Below are positions 1 to 5,482 of a DNA stretch of 9,638 nt, one piece after another. Source of the DNA: Gemmobacter sp. (GTDB taxonomy: Bacteria; Pseudomonadota; Alphaproteobacteria; Rhodobacterales; Rhodobacteraceae); NCBI GenBank assembly GCA_003509785.1, contig DOMY01000168.1, positions 1,355 to 10,992 of the forward strand, in the 5' to 3' direction. A program made the translations under genes and the position numbers. The notes under the pieces are model-generated. The model searched no databases, was not told the origin of the DNA, and was given only the letters and a program-made list of their open reading frames with translations. Every line of letters begins with the position of its first letter. Positions within the stretch are counted from its first letter, which is position 1.

Positions 1-1
1 C

Positions 2-112
2 TCGACCTACGGTACCCAAAACCAGCCTGATCGACTGACCGAGCACAAGAAAACTGTCAAACTCATGCCACGCAATACAAGAAAAATCAATGAGTTAAGA
101 GGTGAGAGTTAA
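2..112 (+). other. Possible 3' end of an unidentified coding region cut by the window edge
   Basis: A reading frame is open from the window edge to a TAA at 110-112, giving 36 residues that end in NELRGES. The peptide is rich in Lys, Arg, Thr and Asn, and I do not recognise it. An open run this short can occur by chance in DNA of this composition, so it is only a hint that a plus-strand gene enters from the left. No terminator hairpin follows it. Confidence 0.15.
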
Positions 113-278
113 ACGGATTTCTCCAATCGTACACACTCTTGGTACAAATCGGCAGCAGATGACGAAGATCGGTAGCGTAGGGGCGTTTCACATGCTCCCC
201 CGTGTTTCAGAGCCATCTTTTGTAATTAGTAGTGCAGCCTTGTAATCGCATAGCCACCAACCCGCCTCGGCAGATCAG
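113..278. other. Non-coding stretch with no recognisable feature
   Basis: This moderately AT-rich stretch has stops in all frames and no convincing ribosome-binding site, tRNA or terminator. Together with the doubtful remnant at 279-476 it forms almost 500 bases at the left edge without a convincing intact gene. It may be the outer flank of the inserted 561-2636 gene or decayed prophage DNA. Confidence 0.4.
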
Positions 279-476
279 CTAGCCCCGATCTGATAGACGC
301 AGCGCTTCTAGACAGCTCTGCTCCCTGCCCCGTCGGCACATAGCCAGGCGCCCTCCCGTGGGATGCGCGCTGCTTACGATGCCCGCTGCCTCAGCCAGCG
401 CCTGATCTGCGCGCAGATCCTCATCCAGCGTGTAGCGCACCGCCGCCTCTACCCGCGCCTTTGCCGCAGCAACCAA
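279..476 (-). pseudogene. GC-rich minus-strand remnant, possible truncated small phage or host gene
   Basis: The minus-strand frame gives about 65 residues with a plausible N-terminal half (for example RYTLDEDLRADQALAEAAG) that is Ala/Glu/Arg/Asp-rich and probably helical. The second half (MCRRGREQSCLEALRLSDRG) looks like out-of-frame sequence, so the real similarity may stop near 360. The high GC here contrasts with the AT-richer DNA on both sides, and the frame starts close to 476, where composition changes. I infer a fragment of a backbone gene interrupted when the neighbouring low-GC gene arrived. I do not recognise the family, and there is no clear ribosome-binding site. It could be non-coding. 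Confidence 0.25.
404..419. repeat. Perfect 16-bp palindrome
   Basis: GATCTGCG is followed directly by its reverse complement CGCAGATC. It lies inside the possible remnant at 279-476. A perfect 16-bp palindrome is somewhat unexpected in a window this size but can occur by chance, and no function is assigned. Confidence 0.5.
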
Positions 477-490
477 AGGAAGAATCAGTG
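475..490 (+). promoter_or_regulatory. Strong Shine-Dalgarno with GTG start, out of frame with the long ORF
   Basis: AAAGGAAG at 475-482 lies 5 nt before a GTG at 488. This is a much better start signal than the AGGG four bases before the ATG at 561. The frame opened by the GTG reads sensible protein for about 35 codons (KILQAWIDSEARPIF and onward) and then turns Arg-rich near 595. There the frame of the long ORF takes over. The simplest reading is that this is the true start of the downstream gene and that a frameshift lies between. Confidence 0.45.
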
Positions 491-560
491 AAAATTCTGC
501 AAGCTTGGATAGATTCAGAAGCTCGACCTATCTTCAATCCACAAAGATTAGCAGGGCGTT

Positions 561-2636
561 ATGCAACTATCACGTTCTTCGACCTTTCCTCTCATCGCAG
601 GCGGAAACAACCGGGCCGAATCATTGGGCGACAACTATTGGGCAAAATGCGCGCAACCAGTTGTTCAAGGGCCTCACCTGTATGTTCTTTCTAGGGGCAT
701 GGACTCTAGAGAGTGGGCACCAGCTGATTCTTCCCGCACTGGCGTCTCAAAGGTTATCTGCAGAAAATACAATCTGTCTGACTTTGAAGGGTCTGCAACA
801 AAGCTGGACTTCAACAATGCTTCAGATACGGGAGAAATACCGCTGCCCCTCACGGGATCAGATGAGCCAATAATAATATTTAATTCCTCTTTAGGAAAAC
901 TGTTTGACTTAAATACAGGTCTTCCAGGTTTTACACAGGTAGAAAGAGACTATAGAAACCAGCCGTGCCCAGTTCAACATGCCATGAAAAGCAATGGCCT
1001 ACCGACCGGAGCAATCGTTGCCGATGATGGGGTGACAGGACATGCAGGAAGGTGGAGAGAACTCCAACTTGGAGAATGGAATGACCATGTTGTCATACAG
1101 ACAAGCAGCGATAAATGGCTCTTCCTCGTTTCGGTTTTCTATCAGTACAATAGTAACGCCAATTCTTATGGACAAACTGATTACTACAAGAACAGGCTTA
1201 AGGATGTTCCCATTACCCCCCCTTGGAGCAGTCTCCCACAAAATTACACGCCAAAGGCCGCAATACTAACTTTTGAGGCGAGCGGAGGCACTCTACGTGA
1301 CGCAACTTCGTGGAAGTTTCTTGGTGAGGCCGTCATCAACTCAGGAACATCAAAAAGCCCACTCGCAACCAATATTGGCCCCATTATAAAACATGGAACC
1401 TCTATTTACATGCTTGCTCCAAACGGAAATACTGGAGGGCGAGATCTTGCCAAACTAGGATCAGCATTAAACATGTGCGAATGGTCAATTGTGAAGACAG
1501 GCGCAATACCAAGCAGTAGCACCGTAACCGTGCCTCCAATCCGGAAGCACAACAAAACTTACGACCAGCGAACAAGAATAGTAGGAAGAGGCTTTACGTA
1601 CAAAGAGAACTCAAGCGCACCAGAGTATGCTTATGCTTTGCTTCCAGGATCTCACCTGTTTACAGATTGGCCGTCTGGGATTGGAATGTGGCGGATTCCG
1701 GTTACGAACATAGAGTCAAATATTTGGCAGGAGTGCCCTTGGAATCCCATTCTGCAGCGAGGGCCATCTGAAGGAGGCACTTGGCAGCTATCTCCCTTCC
1801 TAACCCCATCAGGTGCACTATACACAAATGGAAGCAACAATCTCAACTTTCTTTATCAAACTTGGAGCATACTGCCACTTAGACCAGGCCCAACAACGAC
1901 CTACCAAACCGAGGCATATGGAGGGGAGTGGGCGCGCAAAATGCGCATAAAAGACTATGCGGGTATGGCAGCAGGAAGAACACACAAGCATATTGGTTAC
2001 CTGCGCGGTCTGAATCGCCTGCTTCTTGGATCATGGGACGGCCTATCAAATATTATAGAAGGCGTGAATGTCAACATCCGCAATATTGGTACAAATAAGT
2101 ATCTTTGTCACAATGATTCTGCCTCTCCAGACAAAGTCTACGGAGACTCTGCGCTTGATGGGAATGGTGGCTGGGTGATTACCAAAATCCCTGAGCAACC
2201 AACGTATGTTACCATTCGACCACATCTGTCTTCGACTTCGCTTAGACTTATGCCGATTGCCGACTCGGGCGGCAATAGAAGAAAGAACGGCGAAAAAATG
2301 GAAGTTCAGACAAAGCCAGCGCGAAACTCCTGGGACAGAGATCCATGGACAACCATCCCTTCAGATGTTGATAATGGACTTCCGGTCAATATCCCTGAAA
2401 ATGCCTTTCACGGCGCGAACATGCTTGACGCACCTCACCCTGAAAACTTCCACTGTGATTGGTACATTGTATTGCATGGCTCAGGCGTCACCTCGGGAAA
2501 GCAATACTATGATGTATCCTTTGTTAATAGAGAAACAGGCATGGCACTTGTTTCCGAAGGCGCCTCTACGATAATCCAGAGACCACCCTTTGGCCAGAAT
2601 AATGAAGTATGGAGAGTTATACAGCATGCACCTTAG
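561..2636 (+). CDS. Large protein of unknown function with propeller-like and beta-trefoil-like segments
   Basis: The gene encodes 691 residues if it starts at the ATG at 561; an in-frame stop at 549-551 excludes earlier starts in this frame. I do not recognise a family. The protein is rich in Gly, Asn, Ser, Thr and Trp, with recurring beta-strand patterns such as QPVVQGPHLYVLSR (about residue 32), GPIIKHGTSIYMLAPNG (about 273) and SPFLTPSGALY (about 412), suggesting a beta-propeller. From about 501 to the end, units like VNIRNIGTNKYL, YYDVSFVNRETGMAL and VWRVIQ resemble a ricin-type beta-trefoil, a fold often used for carbohydrate binding. No signal peptide or membrane segment is visible. 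Sampled lines are 35-55% GC against about 72% in the adjacent phage genes, so recent acquisition is likely. It converges with the phage lysis genes and ends before a hairpin. A cargo (moron) gene or secreted effector is possible, but function is unproven. The N-terminus may be broken (see 475-490). Confidence 0.75.
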   Translation: MQLSRSSTFPLIAGGNNRAESLGDNYWAKCAQPVVQGPHLYVLSRGMDSREWAPADSSRTGVSKVICRKYNLSDFEGSATKLDFNNASDTGEIPLPLTGSDEPIIIFNSSLGKLFDLNTGLPGFTQVERDYRNQPCPVQHAMKSNGLPTGAIVADDGVTGHAGRWRELQLGEWNDHVVIQTSSDKWLFLVSVFYQYNSNANSYGQTDYYKNRLKDVPITPPWSSLPQNYTPKAAILTFEASGGTLRDATSWKFLGEAVINSGTSKSPLATNIGPIIKHGTSIYMLAPNGNTGGRDLAKLGSALNMCEWSIVKTGAIPSSSTVTVPPIRKHNKTYDQRTRIVGRGFTYKENSSAPEYAYALLPGSHLFTDWPSGIGMWRIPVTNIESNIWQECPWNPILQRGPSEGGTWQLSPFLTPSGALYTNGSNNLNFLYQTWSILPLRPGPTTTYQTEAYGGEWARKMRIKDYAGMAAGRTHKHIGYLRGLNRLLLGSWDGLSNIIEGVNVNIRNIGTNKYLCHNDSASPDKVYGDSALDGNGGWVITKIPEQPTYVTIRPHLSSTSLRLMPIADSGGNRRKNGEKMEVQTKPARNSWDRDPWTTIPSDVDNGLPVNIPENAFHGANMLDAPHPENFHCDWYIVLHGSGVTSGKQYYDVSFVNRETGMALVSEGASTIIQRPPFGQNNEVWRVIQHAP

Positions 2637-2686
2637 GGCTATGCGCATACGAGGTGCCTGAAATCAATTATCCCTAGTTACAAACT

Positions 2687-2715
2687 GCGCTAGCCTAATG
2701 GGCTAGCGCGATCCC
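2687..2715. terminator. Hairpin between convergent genes
   Basis: GCGCTAGCC (2687-2695) and GGCTAGCGC (2701-2709) form a perfect 9-bp stem with a 5-base loop. It lies between the stop of the plus-strand 561-2636 gene and the stop of the minus-strand small membrane gene at 2725. The following ATCCCTATTT is only moderately T-rich, so termination may be partial. Its position fits a terminator serving the plus-strand gene, perhaps both directions. Confidence 0.6.
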
Positions 2716-2724
2716 TATTTATCC

Positions 2725-2934
2725 TCACGTCACCCCGCCTCGTGCTTTCGCCACGCGCGACCAGGCCACCGTCCCGGCCCACAGCACCAGCCCCGCCAGC
2801 CCCTGCGCCAGATCGTCGAGCGAAACGGCCAGCGTCCCGCTGGCTTCGTCATAGGCCACCAGCCCGGTGCCTGCGAGCCAGCCTGCCACGGGCAGTAGCA
2901 GCAGGCGGATGAAGAGTGCGATTTGTCCGGTCAT
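2725..2934 (-). CDS. Small two-helix membrane protein in the lysis cassette
   Basis: The gene encodes a 69-residue protein with two likely membrane helices: IALFIRLLLLPVAGWLAGTG near the N-terminus and a second around GLAGLVLWAGTVAW, followed by a basic tail (SRVAKARGG). I chose the ATG at 2934-2932 because AAGGAG lies 8 nt upstream; a TTG two codons earlier is too close to that site. The start falls three bases after the endolysin stop, so the two genes are almost certainly co-transcribed and perhaps translationally coupled. Size, topology and position suit a phage holin or holin accessory protein, which would let the signal-less endolysin reach the cell wall. It is the last gene of the minus-strand late block. 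I see no family-specific motif, so 'holin-like' is inference. Confidence 0.75.
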   Translation of the reverse strand: MTGQIALFIRLLLLPVAGWLAGTGLVAYDEASGTLAVSLDDLAQGLAGLVLWAGTVAWSRVAKARGGVT

Positions 2935-2936
2935 GT

Positions 2937-3626
2937 TCAAAGCTCCTTGAAGGTCAGAATGGGCCGCACTGTCAGGGCGGCGTGCAGGGTGGCGCGGGTG
3001 GTCGGCCCCGCGATGCCGTCAGCGGTGATATGCTCTGCCCGCTGGAAGGCGCGGATCTCGGTCGGGCCATAGCCCAGCAGCACCAGCGCTGCCCGGGTGT
3101 AGCGGTCGCGCCGGTCAGCCAGCCCGTTGGTGCCGCCGTTGATGCGGCGGGTGATCGCGTCCAGGTCGTTGCGGTCGGCCATGGCGTTCAGGTCGCGCGT
3201 GGTCCAGTACCAGACCGGCCCTAGCCCTTCCCACGGATCGGTCAGCACCTGGTCGGGCGCCGCCACGAAATCCGGCGCGGGCAGGCCGGTGCCCCGGCAC
3301 CAGTCGCGGTACTGGCGGTAGTTCGCCTTGCCGGTGATCTGGATCGGCCCACGCCCGCGATAGCGGTAGCCATCGCCATCGAGGGCGGCGGTATTGCCCA
3401 GATCGGTGCGGCGGTCGTAACGCTTCTGCGCCGCTGTCGGCCCCCAGATTTCCCGGTCATAGCGGAAGGCGCCGCTTTCATGGGCCAGCTGCCCGAGGTA
3501 ATGGGCCAGCCGGTGCGGCCGATCCAGACCCGAGGGCCGCGCCGCCAGCCCGGCGATCACGCTGCGCATGTTGCTGTTGGCACTGGCGCCTGCGATGGCG
3601 GCCAGCGTTGCTGCAGTCACCTGCAT
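2937..3626 (-). CDS. Phage endolysin, glycoside hydrolase family 19 type, with a short peptidoglycan-binding tail
   Basis: This 229-residue protein should cut the glycan strands of peptidoglycan at the end of the lytic cycle. The GH19 core is clear: AHYLGQLAHESGAFRYDREI (residues 41-60) carries the conserved His-Glu pair (E50 is the likely catalytic acid, with E59 nearby), and YRGRGPIQITGKANY (89-103) is the family's substrate-groove motif. A C-terminal stretch around IRAFQRAEHITADGIAGPTT resembles half of a PG_binding_1 repeat. There is no signal peptide or anchor, so export would depend on a holin; small membrane proteins lie just downstream (2725-2934) and upstream (4337-4636). The start is supported by AAGGAG six bases before the ATG. 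A hairpin with a U tract lies 19 bases upstream of the start, leaving no room for a promoter. Expression must therefore come from read-through or antitermination. Confidence 0.92.
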   Translation of the reverse strand: MQVTAATLAAIAGASANSNMRSVIAGLAARPSGLDRPHRLAHYLGQLAHESGAFRYDREIWGPTAAQKRYDRRTDLGNTAALDGDGYRYRGRGPIQITGKANYRQYRDWCRGTGLPAPDFVAAPDQVLTDPWEGLGPVWYWTTRDLNAMADRNDLDAITRRINGGTNGLADRRDRYTRAALVLLGYGPTEIRAFQRAEHITADGIAGPTTRATLHAALTVRPILTFKEL

Positions 3627-3645
3627 ATCTCTCTCCTTGCAATGG

Positions 3646-3666
3646 AAAAGCCCGCGCGAGGCGGGC
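3646..3666 (-). terminator. Intrinsic terminator-like hairpin just upstream of the endolysin
   Basis: On the minus strand GCCCGC (3666-3661) pairs with GCGGGC (3655-3650) around a 5-base loop and is followed by TTTT (3649-3646). The endolysin ATG is only 19 bases further on. It could end transcription from upstream, be regulated by antitermination, or be a 5' stabilising structure for the endolysin message. Confidence 0.6.
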
Positions 3667-3680
3667 GGGGGTCGTCAGGG

Positions 3681-3709
3681 TTGTTTCAGGTCGGAGAGAG
3701 GCCTAGATT
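3681..3709 (+). promoter_or_regulatory. Weak candidate promoter for the MazF-like gene
   Basis: TTGTTT (3681-3686) and TAGATT (3704-3709) are separated by 17 bases and lie 34 bases upstream of the GTG start. The match to the sigma70 consensus is 3 of 6 and 4 of 6, so this is only suggestive. The gene runs against its neighbours and must have a plus-strand promoter somewhere in this short gap. Confidence 0.25.
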
Positions 3710-3715
3710 TCGACC

Positions 3716-3728
3716 GCGTTCACTCAAA
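3716..3728 (+). repeat. Left arm of a 13-bp inverted repeat flanking the MazF-like gene
   Basis: GCGTTCACTCAAA here is the exact reverse complement of 4269-4281. The two arms bracket the plus-strand gene at 3744-4178 and are about 540 bases apart. The match does not extend outward or inward. Confidence 0.6.
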
Positions 3729-3743
3729 TCGAAAAGGCCAGTC

Positions 3744-4178
3744 GTGCCGATCCAGTATCACCCGCAGTACGGTTCCATTGTTTGCGTCCGATTCGAGCCA
3801 GGCTTCACAGAACCTGAGATGGTCAAGAGACGACTCTGCATCGTCCTGTCGCGAGCTACGGGCGGTCGCGACAACTTGGTGACCGTGGTTCCTCTGTCCA
3901 AGACGAAGCCAACATACGTTAAGCCCTACCATATGCCGCTGCTGATCCCTTTCGATCTGCCAGAAAGCTGGGGCGCCCACGAAAGATGGGTTAAGGGGGA
4001 TATGGTCTACTCCGTTGGATTTCATAGGGTTGAACTTCTCCGCTTGGGGAAAAGCGCGAGCGGGAGAGACTACCAGAAAACCCCATTGCCAGGCGATATG
4101 CTGCGCTCGGTACAGAAGTGCGTCCTGCATGGGCTAGGCATGAGTTCTCTGGTCAAGCATGTCGACCCGCCTACTTGA
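3744..4178 (+). CDS. MazF/PemK-like toxin-family protein without a visible antitoxin
   Basis: The gene encodes 144 residues starting at a GTG (3744) with AAAAGG six bases upstream. The frame is open further back, but only through antisense of the endolysin. The N-terminal half follows the MazF/PemK pattern: a strand 'YGSIVCVRF' at about 9-17, a basic 'KRRLCIVLSR' at 28-37, and 'LVTVVPLSKTKP' at 45-56, as in the SH3-like barrel of these mRNA interferases. The family usually cleaves RNA and is paired with an upstream antitoxin. None is present here: the 117 bases before the start are too short and the opposite strand is the endolysin. The gene may be an orphan toxin relative or a repurposed RNA-binding protein. 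It lies against the direction of the lysis genes, at about 52% GC in a counted line, inside a 13-bp inverted repeat, which suggests acquired cargo. Confidence 0.7.
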   Translation: MPIQYHPQYGSIVCVRFEPGFTEPEMVKRRLCIVLSRATGGRDNLVTVVPLSKTKPTYVKPYHMPLLIPFDLPESWGAHERWVKGDMVYSVGFHRVELLRLGKSASGRDYQKTPLPGDMLRSVQKCVLHGLGMSSLVKHVDPPT

Positions 4179-4256
4179 AAATCTGGCTTGATTGGGCTAA
4201 ATAACCCTTGTTCGCGGCTCTGCTCACGTCATCCGCATTAAGACCCTACCAAGGGC

Positions 4257-4298
4257 CACCGATCCAACTTTGAGTGAACGCAAACTCGCGGATCGGTG
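4257..4298. repeat. Long-loop inverted repeat containing the right arm of the 13-bp repeat
   Basis: CACCGATCC (4257-4265) and GGATCGGTG (4290-4298) form a perfect 9-bp stem with a 24-base loop. The loop contains TTTGAGTGAACGC, the right arm of the repeat flanking the MazF-like gene. The structure could mark the boundary of the inserted segment or fold in the 3' untranslated RNA of that gene. Confidence 0.45.
4269..4281 (-). repeat. Right arm of a 13-bp inverted repeat flanking the MazF-like gene
   Basis: TTTGAGTGAACGC here is the exact reverse complement of 3716-3728. It lies 90 bases after the stop of the MazF-like gene, and no transposase lies between the arms. Confidence 0.6.
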
Positions 4299-4306
4299 CT
4301 GTTACA

Positions 4307-4330
4307 GGGCCACCTTCGGGTGGCCCTTTG
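4307..4330 (+). terminator. Strong intrinsic terminator with a TTCG tetraloop
   Basis: GGGCCACC (4307-4314), TTCG and GGTGGCCC (4319-4326) form a perfect 8-bp GC-rich stem followed by TTT. The T run and the UUCG loop favour the plus strand, where it would end transcription of the MazF-like gene. It also lies just past the stop of the minus-strand gene at 4337, so it may act in both directions. Confidence 0.8.
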
Positions 4331-4336
4331 CATTAT

Positions 4337-4636
4337 TCACGGTTTGCGCCAGAGGCGCCAAAGCTCGATGATCTGCTTGGGATCGTTGACCCCGATCAGC
4401 AGCCAGCGCATCGCCCCCTCTGCTGTCAGCGTGACGATGGCGGCGGCAATCGGCAACGGCACGCCCAGCACCTGAGCGGCGTATTCAGCGCCGACCCAGG
4501 CGGCCGCAACGGCCACAACAAGCGTCGCTACCACCTTGGCCGGGCTGAGTTGTCTGGTCGTCCTGATTTTCACGATGAGCGCGGCGCCAACCGCTATCCA
4601 GAAATCAAGGCTGCGAAATGGGGACGGATCTTGCAA
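4337..4636 (-). CDS. Small membrane protein, candidate holin
   Basis: The gene encodes 99 residues from a TTG start (4636-4634) preceded by GGAGG four bases upstream. Hydrophobic stretches at about 11-24 (DFWIAVGAALIVKI), 34-51 (KVVATLVVAVAAAWVGAE) and 60-82 (PLPIAAAIVTLTAEGAMRWLL) suggest two or three membrane passes, with a charged C-terminal tail (ELWRLWRKP). The last hydrophobic segment, with its 'EGAMRWLL' end, resembles phage holins in general layout. It sits between the tail genes and the endolysin on the same strand, which is where a holin is expected. With the small membrane protein after the endolysin, the lysis block has two candidate membrane components; which one sets lysis timing cannot be told from sequence. 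A hairpin with a U tract lies directly upstream of its ribosome-binding site. Confidence 0.72.
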   Translation of the reverse strand: MQDPSPFRSLDFWIAVGAALIVKIRTTRQLSPAKVVATLVVAVAAAWVGAEYAAQVLGVPLPIAAAIVTLTAEGAMRWLLIGVNDPKQIIELWRLWRKP

Positions 4637-4652
4637 GGTACCTCCGGGTAAG

Positions 4653-4673
4653 AAAAAGCCCGCCAGCGGCGGG
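4653..4673 (-). terminator. Terminator-like hairpin just upstream of the candidate holin
   Basis: On the minus strand CCCGCC (4673-4668) pairs with GGCGGG (4664-4659) over a 3-base loop and is followed, after one base, by TTTTT (4657-4653). It lies 29 bases past the stop of the LamG-like gene and directly before the GGAGG of the candidate holin. It resembles the hairpin before the endolysin in arrangement. Confidence 0.6.
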
Positions 4674-4702
4674 GTGTGGGTGGGTCAGCGGTGGCGCGGC
4701 GG

Positions 4703-5473
4703 TCAGGCGACGGCGATGCCATAGACCGAGGATGCAAATTCCACGATGGCCGCCAGCGTTTCATCATCGGGATCGGCCAACAGGTCGCGCGAGAAGATGA
4801 TGCCATCAGAGAAAGACATATCGGCCGACTGGAAGGCCGCACCTTCCAGCGTGCCCAGGCGCAGCTCGCCCGTGCCGGAATCGCCCGCGCTGGCGGCCCC
4901 GGCCGAGATGGCCCCCAGATGCCAGAGGCGCGCGGTATTGGCGCCGTCGAAAGAACCGACCACCAGGTAGAAGCTCCCGACAGTCATCGGCGCGCCTGTC
5001 ACGGTCGCGTTCCGGGCCATCATGCGGGGCGCGTTGGTGCTGGATACCTGGATCAGGCAGCGCTGCGTGGCCGTGCCATAGCGGCCCAGCACGGCCTGTG
5101 TCTTGCCGCCGCTATCCAGCCGGAAGATCACCGCAAAGCTGCAGGCCGCATTGGTCGGCAGCGCCGCCGCCAGCCCGGCCGACAGATAGCTGTCAAAGAT
5201 CGCCGCCTGATCGGAATCGCAGCGCGCAGCCTGGAACCCGGCCAGCTGATCGGCCTCCAGCACCGCGCGGCTGCCCGCCCCGGTGGCGGTGAAGCTCACG
5301 GGCTTTCCGGTGCGGTCGGTGAAGGTCAGGATTTCGGCACCCGAGAGGGTCACATATTCGGCGTCGGCGCAGATCCAGCCGAGGAAGGCGGGATCGGCAG
5401 CGATGATCGCCGAGAGGTCACGGCCATCCGGCAGCGCCGGATTGGACCAGAGGATAGGCAGGGTGGTGGACAT
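4703..5473 (-). CDS. LamG/concanavalin-like phage tail-associated protein
   Basis: The gene encodes 256 residues, starting at the ATG at 5473-5471 with TGAGG about 7 bases upstream; the TGA of the tail-fibre gene lies within that signal, so the pair is likely translationally coupled. The C-terminal half follows the jelly-roll pattern of LamG/concanavalin A-like domains: CSFAVIFRLDSGGKTQAVLG (about 113-132), FYLVVGSFDGANTARLWHLG (about 168-187), and a final IIFSRDLLADPDDETLAAIVEF followed by YGI. Such domains bind carbohydrate or mediate adhesion. Position after a tail fibre suggests a receptor-binding or accessory adhesin on the virion. No signal peptide is visible, as expected for a structural protein. 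The exact ligand and whether it is incorporated into the particle are inference. Confidence 0.8.
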   Translation of the reverse strand: MSTTLPILWSNPALPDGRDLSAIIAADPAFLGWICADAEYVTLSGAEILTFTDRTGKPVSFTATGAGSRAVLEADQLAGFQAARCDSDQAAIFDSYLSAGLAAALPTNAACSFAVIFRLDSGGKTQAVLGRYGTATQRCLIQVSSTNAPRMMARNATVTGAPMTVGSFYLVVGSFDGANTARLWHLGAISAGAASAGDSGTGELRLGTLEGAAFQSADMSFSDGIIFSRDLLADPDDETLAAIVEFASSVYGIAVA

Positions 5474-5482
5474 GGGGATACC

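Noticed and set aside
1..530. Nine-base direct repeat CTCGACCTA at 1-9 and 522-530
   Set aside because: It is too short to be meaningful in this window and is not associated with any gene boundary or integrase.
3480..3743. Upstream extension of the MazF-like frame
   Set aside because: It runs through antisense of the endolysin and the hairpin at 3646-3666. The GTG at 3744 with AAAAGG is a better start and begins at the conserved region.
4179..4300. Possible tRNA fragment or phage attachment site in the gap after the MazF-like gene
   Set aside because: No cloverleaf or T-arm motif could be fitted and no second copy of the sequence is present; only the inverted repeats and terminator are supported.
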